A stretch of DNA of 64,000 nt from Gambelia wislizenii (Eukaryota; Chordata; Lepidosauria; Squamata; Crotaphytidae), in the NCBI GenBank assembly GCA_030847615.1, contig JAUMIR010000001.1, positions 441,184,687-441,248,686 of the forward strand. The letters run 5' to 3'. A model generated the notes under the pieces. The model worked only from the letters and a program-made list of their open reading frames with translations. It ran no database searches and was not told the origin of the DNA. This document shows positions 12,072-23,457 of this stretch, one piece after another. Made by a program: the position numbers and the translations under genes. Every line of letters begins with the position of its first letter. Position 1 is the stretch's first letter.

Positions 12072-12485
12072 CAGCCTAGAATCATAGACTCATGGGGCTG
12101 GAAGGGATTCCAGCAGCCCTCCCATCTGATCGCCTTCTGCCCTGCAGGAACACACAATCCAAGCATTCCTGGCAGATGGCTATCCAACCTATGTTTTAAA
12201 AAAGCCAAAGAAGGAGACTCCACCACACTCCAAGGCAGTGTATTACACTTCCGAACAGGTCATACTGTCAGGAGGTTCTTCCTAATATTCAGGTGGACTC
12301 TCTTTTCCTGTAGTTTGAACCCATAGCTCCGTGCCCTAGTCTCTGGAGCAGCAGAAAATAAGCTTGCTCCTTCCTCAGTATGACATCCCTTCAAATATTT
12401 AAACATGGCTATCACGTCACCTCTCAACCTTCTCTTCTCCAGGCTAAGCATGCCCAGCTCCCTAAGCCGTTCCTCATATGTAAAT
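12072..12485 (-). mobile_element. CR1 LINE 3' end with ORF2 C-terminus
   Basis: The minus strand encodes LEKRRLRGDVIAMFKYLKG, then LNIRKNLLTV and, after a frame break, VVESPSLAFLKHRLDSHL. These are the last conserved blocks of CR1 ORF2. The 3' UTR follows, with the CCAGCCCCATGAGTC-type end near 12090. 5'-truncated and inactive. Confidence 0.9.
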
Positions 12486-12494
12486 TATTTAATA

Positions 12495-12732
12495 CAGTAG
12501 GTCCCTCTTATCCACTGGGGATTGGTTTGGGGGGGGGGCGTGGATTCTGAAAACCATGAATAATAGTGAACGTCATTGAAAATAATGGGACTTCTGGTTT
12601 AAAATACCATGAAGTTGCCTTGGAGGGCCTAGAAAACAGCTAGGGAGGACACATTTTCTAGGAAGACTCTATGGTAGGTGTGCTGTTTTGTGTCCCATGG
12701 ATAATGGATCCATGGATATGGGGGTCCTACTG
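12495..12732. mobile_element. Tigger-like MITE
   Basis: Ends CAGTAGGTCCCTCTTATCC and (reversed) CAGTAGGACCCCCATATCC, flanked by TA on both sides (12493-12494 and 12733-12734). TA duplications and CAGTNGTCCC-type ends are typical of pogo/Tigger elements. 238 bp, no transposase. Confidence 0.85.
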
Positions 12733-12857
12733 TAATCTGAGCATCCTGTACGGTGAATAGGTTAGGTTACATTTACCTGAGATAAACATATGGGCCCCCA
12801 AAAATAAAGCATTGCAGGGGGGGGGCCAAAATTTCTTAAACCGGCCCTGGGCACAAC

Positions 12858-13706
12858 TTCACTGGCAGTCCACATTCAAAATATTCTGCTACCTTTATTT
12901 CATTACATACCTGCTTTTTCTTTTTTAACCTGCTTCTGTCTCTTGCTATTTGACATGCATTCCAGTCATAAGTAGTAGCACTACATTTGTGTGCGGAATT
13001 GACTTCCAAAAGGGCTTGATCTCTCACTCCAGTCTCAGGCTGCCACTATTATATCATAAATAAGAAGTGCTAACAACAATCAAGAAGGCCCCCATTAAAA
13101 CAGCACTAACAAAGTAGCTGCTCTTTTTATCACTGAGTATCACAAATCACCCAACCTCTCCAAACAACAAGGCTCAATCAGCATGTGGTTAACCTGCAGA
13201 AGCCTCCCTCCTGCTGTTGTTATCCCCGACAATGAAGACAATATTTAAATGCTTTAAAGGGTGGACAATTCCTTCCATTGACAGCAGGTAACTCACTCCA
13301 GCTGCAGGTGCACAGTTTTCTGAAGAAATGATGGCAGGCTTACTCATGGGCTAACAAGCGCTCCAGAAATCAGACTGCCTTTCACTTGGTAAATGACCGT
13401 TAAAATGGGGGCTTTGAAAATGACAATGGAAAGTTATCATTTAATCATGGGCAAAGACAGAAGTGCCTGTCAATTGAGTTAAACATCTTCCCAAGAAAAG
13501 GCTGGTGTGAACATAGTGAAAAAGGCAAAGTGATTTGCTTAAGAGAAGCTAATGGCCTACTCTCGCTCTTTCTATGGTAGAAAAAGACATATAGAGGGAA
13601 GAAAAATGTGTCTCCCTAGAACTACTCTCTCTGTCATGTGATTACATTTCCTATTGCAATAGAGCTAAAGGGGTGGGGTGGACTGGGGAGAGGGTTAGAT
13701 GTGACC
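12858..13706. other. Intergenic, nothing recognised
   Basis: Apparently unique sequence. No splice-bounded frame or repeat signature is seen. Confidence 0.5.
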
Positions 13707-13914
13707 ATCCTGGCTGGGGGATTCCAGGAGCTATGGTCCAAAAAGAGAGTTTTTCCCAAGCTCTGATCCTGACATATATTGTGCCTGAGCTCATCTTTTG
13801 CACCCTTGGCATTGCACCTATTTGCAGGATGGGAGGAGACTGAAATTGCTCTAAACCAGATATGGAAAGGTTGCAGCCCTCTGAATGTGGTTGAACTACA
13901 ACTCTTAAGATTTC

Positions 13915-14330
13915 TTGTAGAATCATAGAATTGTAGAGTTGGAAGAGACCACAAGGGCCATCCAGTCCAACCGCATGCCGCACAGGAAATCACGATCAAA
14001 GCATCCTTGACAAATGGCCATCCAGCCTCTGTTTAAAGACCTCCAAGGAAGGAGACCCCACCACGCTCAGAGGGAGTGTGTTCCACTGCCAAACAGTTCT
14101 TACTGTCAGAAAGTTCCTCCTAACGCTGAGGTGGAATCTCTGTTCTTGGAGCTTGCATCCATTGCTCCGTGTTCTAGTCTCTGGAGCAACAGAAAACATG
14201 CTTGCTCCATCCTCAATGTGACACCACTTCAAATACTTAAACAGGGCTATCATATCGCCCCTTAACCGTCTTTTTTTTCCAGGCTAAAAATACCCAGCTC
14301 CCTAAGTCTTTCCTCATAGGCTATGCTAGC
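13915..14330 (-). mobile_element. CR1 LINE 3' end with ORF2 C-terminus
   Basis: Starts in plus coordinates with AGAATCATAGAATTGTAGAG, the CR1 3' terminus reversed. The minus strand encodes ALFKYLKWCHIEDGASMFS, then LSVRRNFLTVRTVWQWNTLP and VVGSPSLEVFKQRLDGHL without an internal stop over 85 codons. The element is 5'-truncated near 14330. Confidence 0.9.
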
Positions 14331-14344
14331 TAGGGCTGTTGGGA

Positions 14345-14480
14345 TTTATTATCCACCAAATTCATTCATTCAATCAATCATTTAGAGCATTTATACCCTG
14401 GCCTTCAGCTAGAAGGGCTCCCAGACTAGCTTACAAATTTTTAATTTGACAATTCCCTGCCCTCAGGCTTACAATCTAAA
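14345..14480. repeat. SINE- or L2-like dispersed repeat
   Basis: The CATTTATACCCTGGCCTTC and GGCTTACAATCTAAAA blocks resemble a common reptile repeat class. A similar block lies at 63775-63960. The family is not identified with certainty. Confidence 0.35.
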
Positions 14481-14543
14481 AAGACAAGAAACATAAGGAA
14501 AGGGGAATGGCAGTGAGAGTGGGGATTAAGTCCAAGAGATGCT

Positions 14544-14890
14544 GGCTGCTCTTCTCTCCCTCAGAGGCCAAAGTAATTGCAATTGGTAGGGCCTTTTAAC
14601 AGCTACTGGAATCAAGGCACAACAGTGCTGTGCCTGGTTACTCTTCTCTCCCTCAGAGGCTACAGCAATAACAGTTGGTATGAAAGAAGGGATTTTCATC
14701 AGCCACTGGAATCAAGGCACAATGGTGCTGTGCCTGGCTGCTCTTCTCTCCCTCACAGGCTACAGCAACAACAGCTGGCATGAAAGAAGGGACTTTCATC
14801 AGCCACTGGAATCAAGGCACAATGGTGCTGTGCCTGGCTGCTCTTCTCTCCCTCAGAGGCTAGACCAATAGCAGTTGGTACGAGGGGAGG
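14544..14890 (+). repeat. Minisatellite, about 100-bp unit
   Basis: Units start at 14544, 14636, 14736 and 14836 with GGCTGCTCTTCTCTCCCTCA (GGTTACTC in the second). Spacings are 92, 100 and 100 bases. The inner units are nearly identical, sharing CAGCCACTGGAATCAAGGCA. The short in-frame peptides across it are repeat artefacts. Confidence 0.9.
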
Positions 14891-16739
14891 CCTTGTCTAG
14901 AGAGCTACACAATTCCCATGCCTCCTTTAAAGAAAATGACCTTTAAAGCCCAGCCTCAGTTCCCAAGCACTCGTAGAAGCAAAGGAAGCTGTCTTATATT
15001 GGGTCAAGATTATTGGCCCATGCAGCTGAGAGATTAGAACATTAGTAGAAAAGTATGGATATGTTTAACCAACTGTTATGGGACTCAAAAATCTTGTTAT
15101 ATGTTAATGCTGGAGGGGTTTTTGAGCATGTTTAGTTGTCATTGGCCTGTCGGTAGTCACAACTATAGTAAATCCATTGCATCAGTGGGATTTACATAAA
15201 TTTTGACAAAACATTTAACAATTGATTCAATGGGTCAGCTCATACCAATAAGATTTATTTCATTATGTTGACTGTTAAAGATAATACTGTATCTGAAACC
15301 ATGAGGCTGGTAGAGAAAATGGCATATTATACTTTAGCTGATACTGCTGCCCTCAAGTGGTGCATTTTGTTGTTGTCTCCTTCAAAAGTGGTCTTTGAGG
15401 AGTTTTACGTTGCTTTTGTTGGAAGAGATGGCAACTTCCATGCACTTGTTCTTGCTGCTCTCTTATCCAATAGGGATAAAATGGCTTAGACAGAGAGGGA
15501 TTAAACACTTTGTCTTCTTTTCCTGCTTGTTTTTGCCTCCTCTGTCAGCCACATATCTCAAAGCATCATGAGTGCATAACATTGTCTGGTTTAGTCAGGT
15601 CTAAGTAAGTGAGAGCCCTCTGTTGGAAAGAAAAGGAACTGACCCGACAGAGAGCAGTCACTTAATTAACTAGACTGAAATTTCATATGTTGTTAGATAC
15701 CGTACATGAAGGAAGGCTTCCCCAACCTGTCACTTTTCAGATGTGTTGGCCTATCAATCCCAGCATCCTCAGCCTCATGGTTTCTTTCTTCCCATCTGCT
15801 CTTTAATGACATGCCACAACATGTCTCCCGTCCACACTTTTCTTTTTTAGATTAGTTCAGGAAAGATCAGGCTGTTTCTATCCAAGAATGCATTAGTTTT
15901 TTGAAAATCTGAAATAGTAATGAAAATGAAAATAAAGGTAATGTCAGCTTGACTAAAATCCTTGGCAAACATTCTGGGAAATGTGTCAAAAGAAGCTCGG
16001 AAAATGCCTGAGGGGTGAAGAAAAGCAGACGAAGAAAGGAAGACAGGCTAAAAGGCAAGATTGCAGATATACTGTATTATCTGTCTGATATCAAGTAAAT
16101 AATAGATAGGGAAATTTGAAAAGGGGTATTACACAATACAGCAGCATGATTTACAGGGATTCGCTGGGACAGTAAGAAAACAAGCATAGCTTGTGTTAAG
16201 TCAGCAGTCACCAGTGCTTAGAAAACAATGATTGAGCAGTTATGTTAGAAAGACATTGTATGTGGAAGAGAGAGTGTTGAACTGGCTGCTTGCCATAATT
16301 ACATCCACACTCACACATGCAATAAATCAAATCAAGGCCTTTAGAAAGATTGAACCATGTATCATTTGATGCTCTGTGTACCAGGAAGCTAGGAAGAACT
16401 TGACCTTTCAGCTGAACAAAGTATGTGACAAATGCAAACCAGAACTAGCCTTGAGCTTTGTTTTCAGTGCCTGGGCTCAGATGTGGAACATGTAAGAAAG
16501 AAGAAAAGAGTGCTTTTGAACATGTTCAGAATGCCTCTTTGCTCCACTGCATAAACAAGCCATCTCCCAGACATTTGAGATTAAGGGAGGCAGCTGTCAC
16601 CACCTGGGTAATCTAAGCGTAGTGCAGAATCCAGACACACTCTCAAGCTGCATGTTGTGTGAAGCTTCCTTCCCTCTCACAATACTAGAACCAGTTGGAA
16701 CTAAACAGGAAGAGAATACAAAAAAGTAAAAATAAAAAT
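14891..16739. other. Intergenic, nothing recognised
   Basis: No gene is seen. At 15716-15780 a CCCCAACCTGTCACTTTTCA block resembles the start of a common squamate MITE but is not delimited. Confidence 0.45.
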
Positions 16740-16860
16740 AAAATCCAAAATCCATAAAAGAGCAATACCTTTATTGGCCAACAAAAATGCAGAAAATACA
16801 TCATGCAAACTTTTGAAGCTTCACTGGCTTCTTCATCAGGCAAAGACGTTAAAAATTAAA
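16740..16860 (-). mobile_element. Penelope-like end with hammerhead-like motif
   Basis: On the minus strand CTGATGA (16839-16833) is followed by a helix GAAGC/GCTTC (16831-16827 with 16819-16815), then AAAA and GTTTGC. This is the order of a hammerhead core (CTGANGA, stem II, GAAA), with the first base of GAAA altered. Downstream comes CCAATAAAGGTATTGCTC. Assignment to a Penelope-like element is inferred from the ribozyme layout only. Confidence 0.45.
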
Positions 16861-16879
16861 CTGGAGATGTTAAAAAATA

Positions 16880-17222
16880 AATCAGTGGCGATTTGATAAG
16901 AGGAAGATAAGAGGAAGCACTTCTTAATGCAGTGCATGGTTCAACTATGGAATTCACTGCCAGTGGATACAGTGATGGCTGACAACTTTAAAGTGATTGT
17001 ATAAATCTATGGAGGGTAGAGCCACCATTAGATGGTGGCTATAAATCACCTCCTGTACCAGAAGCAGGATGACTCTACTTGCTACTGGGGGACATGAGGT
17101 GGAGGGTGCTATTGCAGAACTTCTGCAGCTTTTGTTCTGTTTGTGGGCTTCCCATAGGCAATGGATTGGCCACTATTTGACTAGAATGTTGGACTTAATA
17201 GGCCTTTGCTCTGATCTAGTAT
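16880..17222 (+). mobile_element. CR1/L3-like LINE 3' end
   Basis: Contains ACTATGGAATTCACTGCCAG, GGGCTTCCCATAGGCAATGG and GCTCTGATCTAGTATGGCTG. These are the landmarks of a widespread reptile LINE 3' end of the CR1/L3 group. No intact frame. Confidence 0.65.
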
Positions 17223-17224
17223 GG

Positions 17225-17270
<46 letters not shown>

Positions 17271-17271
17271 T
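17225..17271 (+). repeat. (GT)n(GA)n microsatellite
   Basis: A GT run passes directly into a GA run. Confidence 0.97.
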
Positions 17272-19832
17272 GCAGGAAAGGAGGGAATGACATTTGTGTG
17301 CCATCTATAATGTAAAGTGAGCAAATATCTATTCAAGACAAGCCAAACATCTGGAGATGAGAGACCCTATGACCTTCATCTTATTGGAAATTAATGGGAA
17401 TTGTGTTTCCTCTTATTCCTGAATATCATCGTCAGTCACATACTTACTTCAGTTTACAAGTTCTTCTGTCTTCTTCACAGTAGATGAGAGATAGTTCTCA
17501 AAGTCATCAGTACACTGCTAAGATTTCAGCCTAAAGTTCCAAATGTCCTTATTCAATGGTTTCAGGTAGATGCTGAACAGCAGGGGAGACAAGATGTAGT
17601 TCTATGACTCTTAAGCCAAATATTGTACTATTAGAACAACAACACCTTATGGGCTTAGCCCTCAAAGGATGCCTCCCAACTTTGAGAGGAAATTAAGGAA
17701 GGACATCATAATGGAACTAATGGAGAATCTTTAAACTTGGTGCCAAAGAAACAGTTGGATGTATTCCCCTTAGTCATTTTGGTAAGCAAAATTAGCAGTC
17801 TCCATTTAAAAGCACAAAGCAAAGCATAGCAATTCCAGACACAAAGACAATTAATAGCCATCCAACCCTATTGCCCCCTCTTTCCACACTGTGTCTAGCT
17901 TAAACAAAGAAAATACTTCCACAAGTCTTTAAAAGTATATTATAACAGCTTTACTCATGAACATGTGTATTTCAAAGTACACAGACAGATAGGCAGGAAT
18001 ACCAAAAATATACATTGATTGCTACATCTCTAAGATAAAAATATGTAGGAGCCCCCTCTAAGGCATGTTGCCTCAAGGAGTTCTTAATGGCGACTCAGCA
18101 TCATGTCTTCCACACAAAGAAAACTTAAGGAACCTCCTTCTTTGGGAAGACACACAGTAAAAATCTCAGGTTACAACAGAAAATTATCTAAGCCTCTGTG
18201 ATGTATTCAACCTAACTGTTTCTAACAGTAAACAACAATAAGCATGTTAGATGGCCACTATATTGCAACACATCAAAGCTATCCCCACTGAGAGATCCTT
18301 CAAAAGTAAGTAGATTCTTACCTTTGGGGGTCTCTTTTTCCTGCCAGTTTCAGTACATTTTCCTACTTGCATGGTTTTCCCATAAAGAAAATAGTGCAGC
18401 GCCTTCATTTTTCCAGTTATCAGCTAGCCGTGCCTTTCCCCAGGATAACCATCATGTCTCTTTGAACACCCATGGTTCCTCTCTCGAAATGGACAAAATA
18501 TTTTACATCGACTAAATGTGCTTGGGCTATTTGTTTTTTTCCTCTCCCACCTTAATATTTTTTTTAAAAAAAACATGATTTCCCCCTTAATTACTAAAAA
18601 AAATACAGTAAATCTTTGGAATTGCCCCAGTCCTGCTGATGCTCCCCTCCCATATATGTCCTGGTTACAAAAGTATTAACATAGGGAAAATGAGTTTGCT
18701 ACCAGCTAAGAGGATTTACTGTTGTGGAAAGAAAAAATGAGACGCTGCCCAAAATCTGCATCATCTTGGTGGAATGCAAAGTTCCACCAAGCATTATCTG
18801 TGCCCTTCCTGCCGTGTGCATGCAGTCTACATTTCTGCTCCCAGTACAGCTGCCCCAGGGCTATTTAATGACTGAGAGAGGGTGGGGTATGTCCAACAGC
18901 CAGACACACAATGCAAACTTCATCAGCCTAGACTTCTGAAGAACCTTCAGGAGCTCCAAGAGGACAGTGTCTTCTCTGTGTGTCTGGCTGTAGAAATGCA
19001 ACTGGACTCTGCCTGGCCACCCTTGCTCTCCTTTGTCCACTAAATGGACAGGGTGTGTAAGCTGGCAGCAAAAAGAGAGGTTGCATACATGCAGGAGCCA
19101 TTGTGTGAAGAATGTAATGAATGTCTTCTTCAATGACCTTAAAAGGACATATGTGGATGTAATGCCTAGGTATATCACCAGGGGGATTCTGTCCATAGAG
19201 TACCATGGGGCAATGAGCACTGTTACTGACCTCCTACTTAGATAGCAATTACTGTATGTCTGGTATATGTGGTCTTCTGTTACATGTGTGTTTTCTGCAG
19301 TGACAGCATCAATCCAGAACATTTTGGGCAGTATCCAATAGTTCTGTCAACTTCTGCTGACAGAAGCTGCTGCTATCAGCAGAAATGGAAAGGAGTTGTG
19401 TTCCCCACCTTCCTGCTAAGAAACATGTCCTAAAAGCTGTTCTAGATATCAGAAAACTCTCTGACCCTTACACCCTTAGGGCCCTGGGAAAGAGAAAAAA
19501 AACTTTTGGTCCTGTCTTGGATCAGGTGCTTCCTTATAAGTCACAAGGTTTGAGGAGGAGTCTGCTCAGGGGCAGTCTTCCTAGCATTAATGGTGGACTG
19601 CTAGCAAGACAACAGAGACCTCAGACCTGGAGCAGTGAGTAGTTTGACCTTGGCACTGGTGAGGAGAAAAGTGTGGGGGAAGGGACCCCTTCTGCATCAT
19701 GTACCATTCTGTTTTTACCCCACTGCAAATCTTGTTGATGGTTTTAATAAAGTGGTCCATCATGACTAAAATTCTGTCTGTCTTATTTCTTCTAAATGGG
19801 TATGCAATTCACATTATCTTCTTTCAGATTTT
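17272..19832. other. Intergenic, nothing recognised
   Basis: No recognised gene. A 153-residue minus frame (18861-19322) and an 85-residue plus frame (19385-19642) lack family motifs, splice context or a neighbour that would support them. A TTTAATAAAGTGG block near 19743 could be the 3' end of an unidentified transcript or LTR. Confidence 0.45.
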
Positions 19833-19945
19833 TGTTGTGTGCCTTCAAGTAATTTCTGATTTATGGCAACCCTAAGGCAATTCATGGGGTTTTCTGAGGG
19901 CTGTGAGTATGTGACTTGCCTCACCAGGTAGGTATTGGGACTTGG
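19833..19945 (-). mobile_element. Sauria SINE fragment
   Basis: The tail and body in reverse orientation: GTTGTGTGCCTTCAAGTAAT, GGCAACCCTAAGGC, GGGGTTTTCTGAGG and GTGACTTGCC. The tRNA-like head is lost. Confidence 0.8.
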
Positions 19946-20154
19946 TAGGTTTTTCTGCTGCACGGCCTTTTGTCCATGGACTGACTGAAGAATGATCCCA
20001 TGGTTAACTTCAGGAAACCATTCAGTCATGATATGGACAAGCTGAACTGGTAATTATTCTTGGAAATCTGAAAAATGTGTCTTCTCTGACTTTGATGGCA
20101 ATACACATAATCAGTTGCCTATCCATCCTAATGAGTTCATTTCTCACCTTTGGA

Positions 20155-20255
20155 GCTTGGTCCCACTTAGAGTAGACCCTCAATGGAACTCATGTGTTTA
20201 CTTAACACCACTGATTGATTCAATGGGTCTACTCTAGTTGGTCCTAATAATTGTA
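20155..20255. repeat. Palindromic dispersed repeat, copy 1 of 5
   Basis: Inverted arms around AGAGTAGACCCTCAATGGAA and TTCAATGGGTCTACTCTAGT. Related copies lie near 45601, 46338, 49484 and 62547. Confidence 0.7.
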
Positions 20256-21099
20256 TTTAGCCCTCAAATCTCACCCTGTGGGAAGTGAACCAGTGGGAAT
20301 GAAAAGGAAGATCATCAGTATAAGTGGTGGTGGTGGTGGTGGGTGCTTGGCTGTGGGCCCCTTGCAGAATTATAGACTTTGTAGATGCACAACCAATCCA
20401 ACTTTTCATGCTGACCCTGCCCAACTCTAGGCATGGAAATGAGCTATGTTCTCCAGCTTCCCACTGTACCAGGGGTGCAGGAAGGAGATAGGGTACAGTA
20501 TTATTACTCTGAAGTAATAATCCTGGATTCAAAACATGGTGAGGTGGATCACCAGTAGAATCAGCTTTCCAGACAGAACTGGTACCATTTAATCCACCTC
20601 TAAGCCCCTGCTAAATTCAAATGCTAGTGCCTCCAAGTAATTCCTGGATATGCAGGGATCCCTCTGTCCCCCACCACACATCAATATATTTTGCTTAACC
20701 ACAAACGTTACATTTAGTGCAATAGCTCAAGAAGCATGCAGTGTTGTTTATTTTATTTTATGAGTTGATGAAGAGTATTTACTGAAGAGGAGTGTTGTTT
20801 TTCAGTAAAGGCAGGTTTAATCAGGGGTTTAACAATGCCAGCTGACTGGCATTGCATATACCATGCTCTGCTTCCAGTCTATCTTCGATGAAAGTCCATT
20901 GCTAAAAATCCACCCTTTCTCCCCCCCCCAATCATTCGTAATAAAAAGAGCGTCGTTTTTATGATACAAATTTGATAATCTCCTCTGCACGTTGGTAAGG
21001 CTCTAATTTGAGGTGTAAACTCATAAAATTCAGGCTTTTTGTTTCCCTGAAGGCCACAAGGTTTTCAAAGATACCATTGTACTGCCTAAACCCATAAAA
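20256..21099. other. Intergenic; GGT microsatellite
   Basis: Holds a (GGT)n run at about 20324-20343 and otherwise nothing recognised. Confidence 0.5.
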
Positions 21100-21711
21100 T
21101 TGTCACTAGGGACTGATTAAACAGTCCTGAATTGAAACAGTGAGGATTTTGTCTAGGTCCTTTTCAGGAACGACAATGCCCTTTTCAACTCCGGAGACAA
21201 AAGGAGGTTTAACGAGCGAATCTCTGAGAGATTCTTCGAAGATAACCCCAACCATATGGAAGACAAGGTGGCCAGCAGCTGAGATCTCACCCCAAAACAC
21301 AATCACTGCACACAGGCGCGCGCGCGCACACTCCCCCACACACAAACAGGTGACGACGGAACTGTCCATCATTCCACCCACCCCGCGGAAACCAGAGCCC
21401 GGACCCGCAGATCCTTCTTGCTTCAGCTCCGAGGTCTTCCTGAAATCACCACCGGCAGAGCTGGTTGGTCTCAACACCACAATCACCCGGTCCCTTCACA
21501 ACAACTGGGCTGTAAAGGCTCACTGCCCCTCTCCCCTCAAGCCCAAGTGGGTTGCTTTTGCAACCGACCCATCAAGTCCTGGGATGCTGTTTATCGCGCC
21601 AACCATCAGCAGGAGGAACTGGCCCTAGCATTAGGTAGAACGAGACGGCTACCTCTGAAAGCTGGCTTTGGATGTCATAATAAACAGCACGTTGCTGTTG
21701 TGTGTAGATGA
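21100..21711. other. CpG-enriched patch of unknown role
   Basis: Denser in CpG than its surroundings, with a GCGCGCGCGC run near 21317. It is open in overlapping frames on both strands (162 codons plus, 126 codons minus) with no motif I can name and no convincing splice sites. It could be a regulatory element, a non-coding exon or a chance GC-rich block. Confidence 0.3.
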
Positions 21712-22121
21712 ATTTCCTTTTCTCCCAGGTGGATTTATCCCCCATTTCACGTTAGCAAAATAAATTGCTTTCAGGACTACATACCTTGACTTTGGGGAGG
21801 GGGAATTTGCTGTTTCGCTTTAGGTGGCCCTGCGCACAGTAGGCTACTTGAAAACAGACAAGTTGTTTCAAAGGATAGAGGCCTCCACCTGGGCAAGTGG
21901 CTTCTTTTCCCGAATTCTGCTCTCAACGCATCCATCTGAGCTGCGGGATGAAATCAACTTTCTCCTAATTGCTACTGGAAAGAACCTGCCTTTCTGTTGG
22001 ACGCTCATCTCTCTCACTCACTCACAGACACACCGGCAGAAGGGAGGAAGTGCAGGATTATTTTGTTATTTATATTGAGCAGATTGCAGCAGACCCCCCC
22101 CCCCTGCATCATGAGCTTCTA

Positions 22122-22400
22122 GAATAGTGATGGGCAACCTTTTGAGCTTGGTGTGTCAAACTTGGCCAAAAAACTGAGCATAACTTGGGTGGTGTGTCAC
22201 TTGGAGGAAAAAACATTATTTTGCGATATTTATAGATAAATAACATAAATGTATACTTGTTATATATAATTGTATTTAATAAACCAAAAACTTATTATTT
22301 AACTTACCTGCTTAGTGACTTCTTTGTTCATCCATCAGTCGGTTTCTTTTATTGGTCTTGATATTATTTAGCTTGTGTGGGGTGCCATGAACTAAGATAA
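22122..22400 (+). mobile_element. hAT-like MITE, left end
   Basis: Starts AGTGATGGGCAACCTTTTGA and includes GGTGTGTCACTTGG and AATAAACCAAAAACTTATTA, landmarks of a common squamate hAT-type repeat. The matching right terminus is not seen, so this is probably truncated. Confidence 0.5.
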
Positions 22401-22497
22401 GTGAGGGGGAGGGGGAATTCTTTAACTAACCTGCCTACAGACCTCCGGCACAGAGTGTCTAATAGGGGAGGATAAAACATTTGCGACTAGAGTCTTA

Positions 22498-22663
22498 GGA
22501 TATTTTCAGACATAAAAATGTTATCCTGAGGGCTAAGGAAAAGGCACCACTTTTTACTCACGGAAGTTCTTCATGAATAAAAAGTGGCACCTTTTCCTTC
22601 CACAGAACAGCTGCGTACCTCTCCCGATCCCTCAGGATGACTTTTTTGTATCTGAAAATGTCC
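22498..22663. mobile_element. Foldback MITE, Harbinger-like
   Basis: Ends GGATATTTTCAGA and TCTGAAAATGTCC are inverted repeats flanked by TTA on both sides (22495-22497, 22664-22666), the duplication expected for PIF/Harbinger. The centre TTTTTACTCACGGAAG forms a hairpin with a nearly perfect stem (GGAAAAGG...CCTTTTCC). A second member is at 43034-43364. Confidence 0.7.
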
Positions 22664-22751
22664 TTAGGAGCATCCTCAGGAACAGCAAGTGTTTCATCCT
22701 CAGCTACTGCATTTGGCTGTGCAGGAGCAGAGGATGAAACATCCTTCTTGG

Positions 22752-22944
22752 CATGCAGCCACCTCAGCTTGAAAATATTCTTTAAAAAATAATAATTCAA
22801 AAAGCAAACCTTGATTTTGTCATCTTATATAAGGGACACCATTTTTCTATGCCATTGCATATAATGGGACTTGAGTATTCATGGATTTTGGTATGGGGGG
22901 GGGGGTCCTGGAACCAAAACCCAGGGAATACAAAGGGACAACTG
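22752..22944 (-). mobile_element. Tigger-like MITE fragment
   Basis: On the minus strand it starts CAGTTGTCCCTTTGTATTC after TA (22945-22946), continues GGTTCCAGGACCCCCC and CTCAAGTCCCATTATATGC. This is a common amniote pogo-type MITE. The other end is missing near 22752, where it meets unrelated sequence. Confidence 0.75.
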
Positions 22945-23457
22945 TATATAGAAGTGAGTTACCTAACTGGGATGGAAGAGTCCCCTAAAGCTGACTCTAA
23001 TGCGTGTAAGATATATTGATACAGACCTGCCTCATGCATGCTAGCTTCTAGCTTCTTAGATACTAAAGAGTTGTAAAACACAGAAAGCTTCCTGGAGCAA
23101 AAGGAGGGGGGAGTGACCTCTGCAAAAACAGGAAGTAAACACACATCAGAGACACACACACAGAGAGAGCTGTAAACAAGCATTGATACTTTTCACTTCC
23201 AACACCCCTTCTCAGCAAAGCTTGTTTGAGTCCACAAGATTCATCTTGTCTCTCAGGAACTGGAAGTGATCTCTAGGGAGTGGCTTGCTGAGAATGTCTG
23301 CTATCATTTCTCTAGATGGACAATACTTCATCTCAATAAACTCCTCTTGTAGATCTCTCAACAGGTGATGCTTCACATCAATGTGTTTCTTGCATGAATT
23401 GACTCTCCCAGTTTATGAGATTTTTATGTAGCTTTGGTTGTCTTCACGAAGCTTTAC

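Larger units (their letters stand above)
10679..12849. mobile_element. Non-autonomous hAT element, 2.17 kb
   Basis: Terminal inverted repeats CAGGGCCAGTTTAA (left) and, reversed, CAGGGCCGGTTTAA (right) match at 13 of 14 positions. Both sides carry the exact 8-bp duplication GGCACAAC (10671-10678 and 12850-12857), the length expected for hAT. No transposase frame is seen. Nested inside are a TTCC microsatellite, a Sauria SINE, a smaller hAT MITE, a CR1 end and a Tigger-like MITE, which account for more than half of its length. Confidence 0.85.

Noticed and set aside
18861..19322. 153-codon minus frame as a possible gene
   Set aside because: No recognisable motif, no flanking exon signals and overlapping open frames on the other strand.
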